A DNA stretch of 64,000 bases from Lachnospiraceae bacterium. Its GTDB lineage: Bacteria; Bacillota; Clostridia; Lachnospirales; Lachnospiraceae. A program made the position numbers and the translations under genes. Shown here piece by piece: positions 1 to 9,020 of this stretch (the stretch's first letter is position 1; each line of letters begins with the position of its first letter). The DNA lies in contig SVFF01000001.1 in NCBI GenBank assembly GCA_015057005.1, positions 124,001-188,000 on the forward strand. The letters run 5' to 3'. The notes under the pieces are model-generated. The model was not told the origin of the DNA. It saw only the letters and a list, made by a program, of their open reading frames with translations, and did no database searches.

Positions 1-907
1 TTTCAATGCCGCAGTCCATGTGCACCTTGGAAATATCATACCCCCTATCCTTTAAAAGCTCGATCAACACCGTCTGTCCCACCCTGCCCAGGTCGCCGGT
101 GATAATTTTATCGTAATCATTAGGTTGACTTCCAAAGTCAATAAAATGCTGTTCCAGCGTAGAAGCTGACGCAGGTGCCATACAAGCACCCATATTCATG
201 GAATCTTTCAGGCCAAAATCCACGATTTTCCCAGTAGTTATGCCGGTGACACAGGCTCTGGCATGTATGTCCGATTGAATGTCTTTTTGCGTGTCATTTT
301 TCGACATGCGTGTCGCTTTTTTTTCATTTAAAACGCAATTCTCCATTGTAGCCAAAATAGGCCTTTTTATTGTTGATTCCCTGCTTAAAACAAAAGCGCC
401 ACTGCCGGTCACTGTCCAATGAGCAGACAAAGGGCGCTGACTGCCGTATTCCAGCGGGAAACGGAACTCTTTTTCTGCGCTGGCAAAATGACTGGATGTG
501 ACACAGAGCACCTTATCGGCAAATCCTCCGGCGATCATCACCGTACCCAGAAGCAAAGCTTCCCCGCAGGTGGAACAGGCTCCGTACAATCCCAGCAGTG
601 GGATCTCATAAGAAGAAATCCCGAAAGAGGTGGCGATGGACTGCCCCAATAGATCTCCTGCAAAAATGCAGGAAATGTCCCAGGGATTTAAACCGGCTTT
701 CCCCAAAGCCAAAAAGACCGCATCTTTCTGAAGATTGCTCTCCGCTTCCTCCCAGGTGTTACAACCAAAGAGCTCATCCTCTCCCACCAAGTCAAAGAGG
801 TCTCCCAGCGGTCCTTCCCCCTCTTTGGGTCCCACCACACTGGCACTGCTTAAAATATACACCGGCAACTCCGGTTTCATGCTCGCTTTTCCTATTTTTT
901 GATTCAT
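1..907 (-). CDS. spoVAD: Stage V sporulation protein AD (partial, C-terminus off the left edge)
   Basis: Reading leftwards from the ATG at 907 gives about 302 codons with no stop before the window edge. The protein has the thiolase-like SpoVAD pattern: VGPKEGEGPLGD near residue 30, GLYGACSTC, TSSHFASAEKEFRFPLEYG, WTVTGSGAF, then NMGACMAPAS and TGDLGRVGQ before the cut. SpoVAD binds dipicolinic acid and helps load Ca-DPA into the forespore. An AAGGAGAG ribosome site lies about 7 bases before the ATG. Usual length is about 340 residues, so only a short tail is missing. A stretch near residues 170-195 (NEKKATRMSKNDTQ...) looks like an insertion compared with the Bacillus protein. No spoVAC lies upstream; a regulator faces away instead. 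Confidence 0.93.
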   Translation of the reverse strand, partial: MNQKIGKASMKPELPVYILSSASVVGPKEGEGPLGDLFDLVGEDELFGCNTWEEAESNLQKDAVFLALGKAGLNPWDISCIFAGDLLGQSIATSFGISSYEIPLLGLYGACSTCGEALLLGTVMIAGGFADKVLCVTSSHFASAEKEFRFPLEYGSQRPLSAHWTVTGSGAFVLSRESTIKRPILATMENCVLNEKKATRMSKNDTQKDIQSDIHARACVTGITTGKIVDFGLKDSMNMGACMAPASASTLEQHFIDFGSQPNDYDKIITGDLGRVGQTVLIELLKDRGYDISKVHMDCGIE

Positions 908-934
908 AAGTGATCCTCTCCTTGCGTTTTTTCT

Positions 935-966
935 TAGTATTGCTACTTCGGAGGGATATTTATTCG
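935..966 (-). promoter_or_regulatory. Possible SigG-type promoter of spoVAD
   Basis: On the minus strand CGAATA (961-966) and AATACTA (935-941) resemble the forespore sigma-G elements TGAATA and CATACTA, one mismatch each, 19 bases apart (17-18 is usual). SpoVA genes are sigma-G dependent in Bacillus, which is why this match is worth recording. It is inference from pattern only. Confidence 0.35.
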
Positions 967-978
967 TCATGAAGAATA

Positions 979-987
979 TGTTATAAT
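979..987 (+). promoter_or_regulatory. Extended -10 promoter of the XRE regulator
   Basis: TGt-TATAAT (TG at 979-980, TATAAT at 982-987) is an extended -10. No good -35 is visible, which fits an extended -10. It leaves a leader of about 180 bases before the regulator gene. Confidence 0.5.
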
Positions 988-992
988 AGGTC

Positions 993-1038
993 CCAGCCAT
1001 CTGCAACCTCCGGTTGCCGGATTGCAAGGCTATGCTGG
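993..1038 (+). other. Leader stem-loop upstream of the XRE regulator
   Basis: A perfect 6-bp hairpin (GCAACC 1003-1008, GGTTGC 1012-1017) sits inside weaker outer pairing (CCAGCcAT with ATGCTGG at 1032-1038). It lies in the predicted untranslated leader. No known riboswitch class was recognised. Confidence 0.35.
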
Positions 1039-1174
1039 TAGCACTGCAACCATGCTTTGAAGTATAGTAATCATGTCAATAAGGGATGGCGCACTTGCTA
1101 TCCACTTCAAATAAAGACACGATTTGTACCTGTGACTCTATATTCGCAGGTCAAAGGAAGGAATGGAACTCACT

Positions 1175-1828
1175 ATGAATATGGCAGACAGAATTTTAGA
1201 ATTACGAAAAAAGAAAGGGATATCCCAGGAAGAACTGGCTGATAAGATCGGCGTTTCAAGACAGGCGGTATCAAAATGGGAAAGCGACACAAGCTACCCG
1301 GAGCCAGAAAAAATCATTTTGCTAAGTGATTTTTTCCAAGTAACTACAGACTATTTATTAAAAGGTGAAGAACAAAAGCAGCAAAAATCTCAGACGGAAG
1401 TCCTGATTTTTGCTGCTGTAGGTACTGCTCTCAACGCTGTTGGGTTGATCATCGCTGTCATTATCTGGATGGAAGAACGCTCACCTGTTTCCGTGGCTGC
1501 GGGACTCATTTTGATGGTCTTCGGCTGCATGATCTTTGCCATCGGACATTTTTCCTCTCCCGCCCCCCAAGATGGCCCCGGATGTTCCCGCAGCGCCAAA
1601 AGGAAGACTGTTACCTGGTTCTGGATGATAAACATCTGGCTTTTGAGCCTGATGCCCCTCTCCTGCATTTTTAATTTCATCCAGGGGATACTGGGAGGAC
1701 ATTGGTGGGCAATCTCCCCCATCCCAGAGCTTGGCAACTTTTTGTGGCCGTTCCTGTTGTGTTGGGCATGTTACCTATTCCTCTGCATAACAGCAGATAT
1801 TCTCCTCCTGATCAAGGCCAAGAAATAG
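1175..1828 (+). CDS. XRE-family transcriptional regulator with C-terminal membrane domain
   Basis: Residues 1-65 form a classic helix-turn-helix (RKKKGISQEELADKIGVSRQ, AVSKWESDTSYPEPEKI) ending with LLSDFFQVTTDYLLKGEE. The rest carries about four hydrophobic segments (for example AAVGTALNAVGLIIAVIIWM and LCWACYLFLCITADILLLI). This is the common Clostridia type of membrane-anchored XRE regulator; its signal is unknown. The AAAGGAAGG site at 1153-1161 is only one base before the ATG at 1163, so the ATG at 1175 (or 1181) is more likely the start. The next gene is convergent, with its stop two bases away. Confidence 0.85.
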   Translation: MNMADRILELRKKKGISQEELADKIGVSRQAVSKWESDTSYPEPEKIILLSDFFQVTTDYLLKGEEQKQQKSQTEVLIFAAVGTALNAVGLIIAVIIWMEERSPVSVAAGLILMVFGCMIFAIGHFSSPAPQDGPGCSRSAKRKTVTWFWMINIWLLSLMPLSCIFNFIQGILGGHWWAISPIPELGNFLWPFLLCWACYLFLCITADILLLIKAKK

Positions 1829-1829
1829 T

Positions 1830-4106
1830 TTATGCTTCCAGTGTGATCCGCAATTCCTGATCACCTACACGAATGATAAAGTCACCCGGCTCCACTTCCT
1901 GCTTCATCTTTTCATTGATAAATGCAAAATCCTCAAAACCTAATACGAAAGTCACTTGCTTCTGCTGTCCGGGCTCCAGCCAGATTTTGTCAAATCCACG
2001 CAGGCGCTTTACAAAGGGGGTTATGCGGCAGTATTCGTCTGTGACATAGAGCTGTACCACTTCATAGCCCGCTCTTTCTCCGGTATTTGTTACGGTTACC
2101 GTAATTTCAACGTTGTCATGAATACCGACTTGTTGCCCCGCATCCGTCACATAGCCTGTCGAAACAATCACATGATCGGAAGAAACCGCCACATGTTTTG
2201 AAGAAACGGTCAAGTCAGAATATGCAAAAGTTGTATAGGATAACCCTTCGCCAAAAGCAAACAGTGCAGCAGGAGTATCAAACACATAATCTCTTCCGGC
2301 ACGATCCTTGCTTCCCGGGTTCTTGTAATATCCTCTGGCGGAATTTTTATGGTTGTAGAAAGAAGGTATATGTCCTGCGGAACGGGGGAAGGAAATGGGC
2401 AGGCGTCCGGAAGGATTCACATCTCCAAACAAAATATCCGCCAGCGCATAACCGCCCTGCTCTCCGGGATACCATGCCTGCAAAATAGCAGGGATATGTT
2501 CCTTGGCCCAGCAAACTGCATAGGGACGGCCCGTCTCCAGAATCAGGATCACAGGCTTCCCTGCTTTATAAACTTCTTCCATCAGAAGCTGCTGACGGCC
2601 CGGCAGATCCAGGGAATTTACATCGAAGCCCTCTCCGCAGGTAACCGCTACATGTCCATTCTCATCAGGATCACCCCAGCCGATGCCGCTGTGGTTGTTG
2701 GAATTATCTCCCAGCACCAGGATCACCGCATCTACGTTCTTTGCACAAGCAACAGCCTCCTCCAGCATTTCATTGGTACCGCCTGCAATGGTGCAGCCTT
2801 TTGCATAGGCAACACGATCAGCCCCCAGTCGTTCTACCAGTGCCTTTTTCAGCGTAATCGTGCGTTCAAGTGCTGACCGTGCGGTATAATCTCCCAGTTG
2901 AGGAGTGTCAGCGTTGGGACCGATCAGGGCAATTTTCCCGATGTTTTCAGATAAAGGTAAAAGCTGGTCCTGATTTTTCAGAAGTACCACAGACTCACCG
3001 GCTGTTTTTCTGGTAAGAGAAATCGCATAGGCATTTCTGTTTTCCCGTGCCGCATCAGGATCTACATAGGGATTATCAAAGATTCCCATATCAAATTTGT
3101 GACGCAAAATACGACTGACTGCCTGGTCTACCAATTCTTCTGCCACTTCACCCTTGCGCACAGCCTCTTCCAATTCCGTACAAAAACCAAACACATCCGG
3201 TGCTTCCAGATCCACTCCGGCCTGCAATGCCATTTTTCCTGCTTCCTTTGCATCTTTGGCTACTCTGTGGAAGGAATGAAGCATTTGGATTCCGGCATAA
3301 TCAGAGATGACCTGACCGTTAAAGCCAAACTCACCGCGCAAAAGATCAGTTAACAAACGATGAGATGCATGAACCGCTTCACCGTCCAATTCGGAATAAG
3401 CAGGCATAACTGCCATGGCTTTTCCTTCCATAATCGCCTTTTGAAAAGGAACCATAAGCGTCTCGCGGAATTCCCGCTCGCCCGCATGCACAGGTCCCAG
3501 ATTGATGCCGCTCTCCGGGGAACCATGGGCAATAAAATGTTTTACACAAGAAGTTACGCCCTGCTCCTGCAGCGCATTGACATAGGCAACACCTAATTCA
3601 GAGGTCAGATACGGATCTTCGCCGTAATTTTCCTCCGTACGTCCCCAGCGGGGATCTCTGCTCAGATCAAGATCGGGAGCATAGGTCATATGGAAGCCGT
3701 TGGCTCTGGCTTCTTTGCCGATCTGAGTCACGATTTCTGTCATTAACTCCCGGTTGAATGTGGCACCCAAACCAATGGCCTGGGGAAATACGGTTGTATT
3801 ATCAGCCACCACACCGTGAATACTCTCTCCATGAATGGCAAGAGGAATCCCCCAACGGTTATGTGCCATGAACCAATCCTGAATCCGATTGAGTGTTTCC
3901 GCGGACATGGTATAATAATTGTAAAGTGCGCCGCAGCGGTGTTCATTTCCCTCTAAAATGCTTAAATCAAAGGGCACTTCCTTAGCCTTTGCACTGGGGA
4001 AACGCACCAGTCTGAGCTGGGCAAATTTTTCTTCCAGGGACATGCGGGGAACAAGGTCCGCAATTCGTTCGTCTGTGCTGAGTGTGGAATCTTGATAAGG
4101 GTACAT
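1830..4106 (-). CDS. GH3 beta-glucosidase (cytoplasmic)
   Basis: A 758-residue glycoside hydrolase family 3 enzyme expected to remove beta-linked glucose or xylose from the non-reducing end of oligosaccharides. The TIM-barrel half contains GESIHGV, DLDLSRDPRWGRTEENYGED, KHFIAHG and the nucleophile motif VISDYAG, with the Asp near residue 269. The second alpha/beta domain (LALIGPNAD-like, GDNSNNHSG) and a C-terminal fibronectin-III-like domain follow. There is no signal peptide. An ATG five codons further upstream overlaps GGAGGA, which is itself the ribosome site for the ATG at 4106, so 4106 is chosen. It follows deoC after about 41 bases, probably in one transcript. Confidence 0.94.
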   Translation of the reverse strand: MYPYQDSTLSTDERIADLVPRMSLEEKFAQLRLVRFPSAKAKEVPFDLSILEGNEHRCGALYNYYTMSAETLNRIQDWFMAHNRWGIPLAIHGESIHGVVADNTTVFPQAIGLGATFNRELMTEIVTQIGKEARANGFHMTYAPDLDLSRDPRWGRTEENYGEDPYLTSELGVAYVNALQEQGVTSCVKHFIAHGSPESGINLGPVHAGEREFRETLMVPFQKAIMEGKAMAVMPAYSELDGEAVHASHRLLTDLLRGEFGFNGQVISDYAGIQMLHSFHRVAKDAKEAGKMALQAGVDLEAPDVFGFCTELEEAVRKGEVAEELVDQAVSRILRHKFDMGIFDNPYVDPDAARENRNAYAISLTRKTAGESVVLLKNQDQLLPLSENIGKIALIGPNADTPQLGDYTARSALERTITLKKALVERLGADRVAYAKGCTIAGGTNEMLEEAVACAKNVDAVILVLGDNSNNHSGIGWGDPDENGHVAVTCGEGFDVNSLDLPGRQQLLMEEVYKAGKPVILILETGRPYAVCWAKEHIPAILQAWYPGEQGGYALADILFGDVNPSGRLPISFPRSAGHIPSFYNHKNSARGYYKNPGSKDRAGRDYVFDTPAALFAFGEGLSYTTFAYSDLTVSSKHVAVSSDHVIVSTGYVTDAGQQVGIHDNVEITVTVTNTGERAGYEVVQLYVTDEYCRITPFVKRLRGFDKIWLEPGQQKQVTFVLGFEDFAFINEKMKQEVEPGDFIIRVGDQELRITLEA

Positions 4107-4147
4107 ATTTTCTTCCTCCATATCTGCATTCTATTAAGGGCTACCTG

Positions 4148-4807
4148 TTACAGGAGCCCTTCTTCTTTTACAATCTTCACAATACGGCTGGTACCAAGTC
4201 TGTCCGCGCCCAGCTTCACAAACTCCTCTGCGTCCTGTACGCTGGCAATACCGCCTGCTGCCTTTATCTTTAAGTCACCGGTACGGTGGGCCGCAAACAG
4301 AGCCACATCCTCTCTGGTAGCGCCGGCAGTGGAAAATCCGGTAGAAGTCTTGATATACTCAGCTCCGGCCGCTGCCACGATCTCACACATTTTAACCTTC
4401 TCCTCATCGGTAAGCAGGCAGGTCTCAATGATCACTTTCAAAAGCTTCCCATTGCAGGCTGCCTTGATCGCTTTGATCTCATTCAACAGTTCATCATACT
4501 TTTTTTCTTTCAGCCAGCCGATATTGATGACCATATCAATTTCGTCTGCGCCGTTTGCCACAGCGTCCGCTGTCTCAAAGCATTTTACGGCTGTTGTATT
4601 ATAACCGTTAGGGAAGCCGATCACTGTACAGATGGGCAGCTTATCTCCCACGTATTCTTTTGCCTGCTTTACAAAAGATGGCGGAATACATACAGAAGCA
4701 GTTTCATACTTCATGCCGTCATCACAGATGGCCCGGATCTGTTCCCAAGTAGATGCTTGTGCTAAAAGAGTATGGTCCACCATTCCTACTATTTTCTTAA
4801 TATCCAT
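4148..4807 (-). CDS. deoC: Deoxyribose-phosphate aldolase
   Basis: A 219-residue TIM-barrel class I aldolase that cleaves 2-deoxyribose 5-phosphate to glyceraldehyde 3-phosphate and acetaldehyde. The Schiff-base lysine is in [15 protein letters not shown] (Lys153), the second lysine in IKAAGGI (about 182) and the proton-relay Asp in [10 protein letters not shown] (about 91). Length is normal for the Firmicutes form. It stands between a sugar permease and a GH3 enzyme rather than with deoD or pdp, so it may act on sugar-derived as well as nucleoside-derived pentoses; that link is inference. Confidence 0.96.
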   Translation of the reverse strand: MDIKKIVGMVDHTLLAQASTWEQIRAICDDGMKYETASVCIPPSFVKQAKEYVGDKLPICTVIGFPNGYNTTAVKCFETADAVANGADEIDMVINIGWLKEKKYDELLNEIKAIKAACNGKLLKVIIETCLLTDEEKVKMCEIVAAAGAEYIKTSTGFSTAGATREDVALFAAHRTGDLKIKAAGGIASVQDAEEFVKLGADRLGTSRIVKIVKEEGLL

Positions 4808-4910
4808 TTTTACCTCTCATTCCGAAGCTGGTTGCTCTGTGTCTCTCCAACATCACACTTCTATTATCTATGCTCTTATATTCCCTTTTCAGTAATCGGG
4901 AAACGAATTA

Positions 4911-4943
4911 GAGCCTAAGAAGATCATAACACTTCTCAGGCTC
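4911..4943 (-). terminator. Stem-loop between the DMT permease and deoC
   Basis: GAGCCTAAGAAG (4911-4922) pairs with CTTCTCAGGCTC (4932-4943) with one mismatch. On the minus strand it follows the permease gene, with only a short T-poor tail, so it may be a partial terminator or an RNA-stabilising stem. Confidence 0.5.
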
Positions 4944-5003
4944 ATTTAAAATACCAAAATCAGAACAATATCATTCAAACTATTCCGGTAATGATTCAAA
5001 ATC

Positions 5004-5900
5004 CTACATATTGATCAAATATACCAGTACGCCCACAAAGCTCAGCGCCACGCCCCACAGCTGTTTCTTCTCCAGCTTCTCATGGTAAGTGATCCAGGGC
5101 AGGAAGGAGCTCATCAGGATGCCGATGCCGGTACCCAGAGGAGAGGTGATAACTACAGGCAGCACTGCTGCAGTAAACAGGGTTACAATATAAGCACCAC
5201 CACTTAAAACAGAAGACACGGTAGCATATACCACAGGCGCCTTTTCCGCTTTCAGTACCTTCTTGCCGTCACGTTTCAAAAGATAAGGGATCAGCATTGC
5301 AAACAGTACGGTACGCACCACACCGATCCACACGCTGTAGCTTAAGGTATCTACAGTAGCATAGCGGGTTTCTACCTGATGCTGCTTGCCCAGCATGGTC
5401 ACAAGGCAGGCGCAGAGCACCATGGTCAGGTACATCCATACCAGCTTCTTATTCAGCTTTTCACCGCTCTTTCCCATGATCAGCACTACTGCACAGAGCA
5501 TCAGCAGGATTCCGATCATTCCCTGTACGGAAAGCTCCTCTTTCAGGAACAACACGCCCCACAAGCTGGGGATCACGATACCACCGATGGTCACCATGAT
5601 ATTTACAGTAGCAATCTGGCCTTCCTCGTAGGCTTTGAACTGCAGGATGGTGCTGACAGCGGCACAGATTACGGTAGCCGCCGCAAAGATCAGGGAATAG
5701 GGGGTAAATTCAAATTTCGCACCGGTAGCTGCAATTACAATTGCCGGTACAATTGCAGACACGATACCGTTGATGATCATATACAGTACGCTGGCGGGCA
5801 GGGAAGTTCCTGCAGTCAGCTGGTACTTTTTGTAAATATAAACACTGTTCACCTGGGTGACCAATGTGGCTGCGATAAACATTGCATAATAACCTAACAT
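5004..5900 (-). CDS. EamA/DMT-superfamily membrane transporter
   Basis: The 298-residue protein is hydrophobic throughout, with about ten predicted membrane segments starting at the N-terminus (GYYAMFIAATLVTQVNSVYI). The pattern of two related five-helix halves, with YEEGQIATVNIMVTIGGIVIPSLWG in the first and TAAVLPVVITSPLGTGIGILMSS in the second, is that of EamA-type drug/metabolite transporters. Substrate cannot be read from the sequence. Its place among glycosidases and a mutarotase-like gene makes a sugar or sugar acid plausible. Perfect stem-loops precede and follow it. Confidence 0.85.
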   Translation of the reverse strand: MLGYYAMFIAATLVTQVNSVYIYKKYQLTAGTSLPASVLYMIINGIVSAIVPAIVIAATGAKFEFTPYSLIFAAATVICAAVSTILQFKAYEEGQIATVNIMVTIGGIVIPSLWGVLFLKEELSVQGMIGILLMLCAVVLIMGKSGEKLNKKLVWMYLTMVLCACLVTMLGKQHQVETRYATVDTLSYSVWIGVVRTVLFAMLIPYLLKRDGKKVLKAEKAPVVYATVSSVLSGGAYIVTLFTAAVLPVVITSPLGTGIGILMSSFLPWITYHEKLEKKQLWGVALSFVGVLVYLINM

Positions 5901-5948
5901 TCTTTTTCCTCTTATATGTACTTTCTAAAATAATTCTTTGTAGTTGTC

Positions 5949-5976
5949 CGGCAATATTCCATCGGGAATATTGCCG
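5949..5976 (-). terminator. Intercistronic stem-loop before the DMT permease
   Basis: CGGCAATATTCC (5949-5960) and GGAATATTGCCG (5965-5976) form a perfect 12-bp stem on a four-base loop. There is no T-run, so it more likely marks an mRNA processing or stability point, or a weak terminator, between the mutarotase-like gene and the permease. Confidence 0.6.
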
Positions 5977-6002
5977 TCAATCACTATATCACACTTACCA
6001 TT

Positions 6003-6899
6003 TTATTTCCAGCAAATATGCAGCGTAAATGTAAAAGTTTCTCCGGCGGGAATAATAGAAGTGATTCCCCTGGCTGCGGCGCGGTCAGGTGCATCATAAG
6101 GCACTGTGCAAGGCTCGGGAGTGATGCTGTACAGATCCTGGAACTCTCCGTTGTTGAACCAGATTCCCAGATAAGGCATCTTCTTTTCATCCAGTGAAAA
6201 AGTCAGGCGGCTTCCATCTACATACTCCAGTCCGAATACGCCTTCTGTCATAGGCTCTACATAATAAAACTTATATGCAGCACCTTCTCCGGGCTGATAG
6301 CCGGTCAAACGGTCCAACGGTAATTCTACTTCCTTTCTCACAGTGGAAAACATCATCTCCGTGGGCACCTGGCGGCCGTCAAAACAGGTAAATACCCTGG
6401 CACCGTCCTCGCCCTGGAGCATGATATGTCCTGCCCAGAGATAAGGAAAAGCAGATTCTCCATTATTGTAAATACGATAAGTAATATCCAGACCACCGTC
6501 TGCTGCCGGCGCTACCGCCTTTTCATAGGCGATGGGGAACAGTCTGGAACTGCTCCGGAATACTACTGTATTTTCGTCCATTTTCGCCTCATAAGGGATT
6601 CTGCAGGTCTCACCGTGATCCGGATAGGTAATTCCCTGATAAGGCCCTCCCTGAGGCGTATAAGGGTCCACAGTGGGGAACATATCATCAAAGCCGCTGC
6701 ATTCAGAGGGCACATACTCTCCGTCGTATGCCAGCACCTTGTACTTGTCACCGGGCTTTACTGCCAGCAGTTCCTTTCCGATATCCTTTACCTTCAGGGA
6801 TGCCATTTTGCTGCCGTCCTCCGGCAGGAAGGAGGCGATCAGACTGCCGCTCTCCACGATCACAGCGGGGCGGTCTTTGTACATTCCTTGGTAAATCAT
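6003..6899 (-). CDS. Aldose 1-epimerase-like (galactose mutarotase fold) protein
   Basis: The 298-residue protein has the order and motifs of the galactose-mutarotase fold: an early GSKMASLKV strand, YPDHGETCRIPYE with a candidate His near residue 110, FPYLWAGHIML with a second His, and ITPEPCTVPYDAPD, where a Glu could serve as catalytic base. Aldose 1-epimerases interconvert alpha and beta anomers of free sugars. The match is fold-level, so the exact sugar is unknown. It lies 12 bases downstream of a GH36 gene, which fits anomer handling of a released hexose. Confidence 0.75.
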   Translation of the reverse strand: MIYQGMYKDRPAVIVESGSLIASFLPEDGSKMASLKVKDIGKELLAVKPGDKYKVLAYDGEYVPSECSGFDDMFPTVDPYTPQGGPYQGITYPDHGETCRIPYEAKMDENTVVFRSSSRLFPIAYEKAVAPAADGGLDITYRIYNNGESAFPYLWAGHIMLQGEDGARVFTCFDGRQVPTEMMFSTVRKEVELPLDRLTGYQPGEGAAYKFYYVEPMTEGVFGLEYVDGSRLTFSLDEKKMPYLGIWFNNGEFQDLYSITPEPCTVPYDAPDRAAARGITSIIPAGETFTFTLHICWK

Positions 6900-6911
6900 A
6901 TACTCTTCCTC

Positions 6912-8936
6912 CTATTTTTCCTCTACCCAGATCAATCTGGCCATGCGCTTTTGGGGCAGGTTAAATGTGATGCCGGACTTGGTCAGCACATTACCATTGC
7001 AGCTTTCCACTGCCTTGGTATCTTCATCGGTAAACACATATTCCTTGTCTGCTTTTGCAAAAGGAAGCTTCACCTTCAGGTTTTCAAGACCACATTCCTC
7101 CATACGGAAAGCAAGTATTACGCCCTTGCCGACCTCTTCATCATAATAACTGAGAGCCGTAAAGTTACTCTTATCCCGCTCGGTATGCCAGGGAGTCAGC
7201 ACATAGAAATCTTTCAGCAGGAAAGGTGCCACTTTTCTCCACTCCTGTAAACCGAATCTTACCATGTCAAAGTTCTGTGTAGGGTCATACACATACTGAG
7301 ACTCTATGTTCAGAACAGGCAGATAAGAGACACGCCAAATATAAGGATCACTTGCTCCCTTAGCATTCACCTGACCTGCTTTTTCCCTGGTATTTGCTCC
7401 ACAGAAAGGAATCCACTTATTAAAAGCTGTAGTCATGGACAGACGTAAGGAGGTAGAAGTACGGTCTGCATCGCTTCGAAGGAGAGGCACACCTCTTCTC
7501 ATGGACTCCAGGTCGTTGCGTCCGCCGCCGGACGCGCAGGAATCTACAAAACCACAGCCGCCAAAGCTTAAGGTACAAGCGATAATGTCATCCCACATCT
7601 TGTAGTGGCCCATGATAAACTTACATTCAGTAATACCCAGGCGCATCTCGCCTTCACGGCCGTCCAGATACTGCCACAGATCTGCAGGATTGGAATTGTT
7701 GTCCTCGCGGTACATTTCCACTTTATTTTCTCTTAAGGTCTTGCACACCCGCTCGGTGGTCCAGGCCAGACACTCGGGGTCACCGATATTATTGGCAATA
7801 TTTCTGTAGCCTTCTCTCACGATGGCCCACTCTTTTTTGTAACCGTAATTGGCTGCCAGATTGTCGGGATCGGTAACACGCTCCGGCTCAAACCACATAA
7901 GGGTCTTCATGCCGTTTGCTCTGGCAAAGTCAGTGGACTCCAGGAAGGTCTTCCCGGGCCACTTCACGGGATCAAGTTCCCAGGTGCCGACGGTGCCCCA
8001 CCAGTCACTCACGGGAGAGTGGCCGTCGGGTGCCACATACCAACCTGCATCGAACCATCTGAAATCAGCCTTTATGCCTTCCGAGAGCATTTTTTCCATG
8101 GAAGGTCTCCAGCTGTCATAGCCTTCGGAAATACTGCCGTCGGAATTGGGTCTGCCGGTATCATAGGCCAGGAAACAAGTTGCGAAAGGCTCCAGTTCTC
8201 TGCCTTTATTGTCATAAGGAGGCAGGTTACACTCGATGAACCAGCTGCGCCAATAGTTGGTGGCATAATGCTCGTTTCTCACCTGATAAGGCGCGCGCAC
8301 AAAAAGCGCAGTACGGATCTGCTCACCGGGTTTTAAATAAGTACAGAGATTATTTACAGATTTCGCGGTGTAAGTGGTCACATTCTCTTCGCAGACAAAA
8401 TCTGCCTTCCAGGTACCTGCCCAGCCGATCGCCAGCATCACGCCGCCATTGCCATATTCCAGATTGAAATAGGGGAAATTAATATGGGTAGCCCGGCCGC
8501 TGTCGGTGTAAAATTGCACAGGCATCTCTGTCAGATCGATTGCATAAGGGTGGTAATCGTTGCGGTGATCTCCCAGGATACCCTTAAGCACAGGCTTCTC
8601 ACCTTCAAAGGTCAACTCACTCTTCAAATCAGTCAGCACCTTACTGTTCTCATTGCCTGCATTTTCAAACCATACGGTCCACTCTGCAGCGCCGTATCCG
8701 GGATAAAAAGCAGTCTTTAAGGTGATCTCCAGGGTATCCTCCAAAAGGAAGGTCAGGTCTGTGCTCACTTTCTTTGCTTCCGTCCGGGTATGTGTGCCGG
8801 TCAGCTTCATTTCAGCGGCGTCAAAACCGTTGTACTGTTTCTCCCCGTAGGTAAAAGAAAAGGGGAAATTTTCAGGCTGACTGATCATTTCCTGATACCA
8901 TTTGTAAGCTTCCCCATTTGTATAATTTCTGCTCAT
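6912..8936 (-). CDS. GH36-family alpha-galactosidase-like enzyme
   Basis: A 674-residue cytoplasmic protein (no signal peptide) of clan GH-D. A beta-rich N-terminal domain precedes the barrel, where WFDAGWY (294-300), LMWFEPERV and the Cys-rich DSCASGGGRNDLESMRRG appear. The likely nucleophile is the Asp in MYREDNN (about 412) and the acid/base the Asp in LLRSDADRT (about 489). YREDNN departs from the usual K/R-x-D-x-N of classical GH36, so specificity may differ from plain melibiose or raffinose cleavage. AGGAGA precedes the ATG. It shares a transcript with the other GH36 gene upstream. Confidence 0.85.
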   Translation of the reverse strand: MSRNYTNGEAYKWYQEMISQPENFPFSFTYGEKQYNGFDAAEMKLTGTHTRTEAKKVSTDLTFLLEDTLEITLKTAFYPGYGAAEWTVWFENAGNENSKVLTDLKSELTFEGEKPVLKGILGDHRNDYHPYAIDLTEMPVQFYTDSGRATHINFPYFNLEYGNGGVMLAIGWAGTWKADFVCEENVTTYTAKSVNNLCTYLKPGEQIRTALFVRAPYQVRNEHYATNYWRSWFIECNLPPYDNKGRELEPFATCFLAYDTGRPNSDGSISEGYDSWRPSMEKMLSEGIKADFRWFDAGWYVAPDGHSPVSDWWGTVGTWELDPVKWPGKTFLESTDFARANGMKTLMWFEPERVTDPDNLAANYGYKKEWAIVREGYRNIANNIGDPECLAWTTERVCKTLRENKVEMYREDNNSNPADLWQYLDGREGEMRLGITECKFIMGHYKMWDDIIACTLSFGGCGFVDSCASGGGRNDLESMRRGVPLLRSDADRTSTSLRLSMTTAFNKWIPFCGANTREKAGQVNAKGASDPYIWRVSYLPVLNIESQYVYDPTQNFDMVRFGLQEWRKVAPFLLKDFYVLTPWHTERDKSNFTALSYYDEEVGKGVILAFRMEECGLENLKVKLPFAKADKEYVFTDEDTKAVESCNGNVLTKSGITFNLPQKRMARLIWVEEK

Positions 8937-9020
8937 TGTTGTATCTCCTGTTATTTTGTCTTGGCTGCTTGTTATGTCATTCTCTTTTTAAACTTTTGTT
9001 GCTTTTATAGTTCTGCCAAT

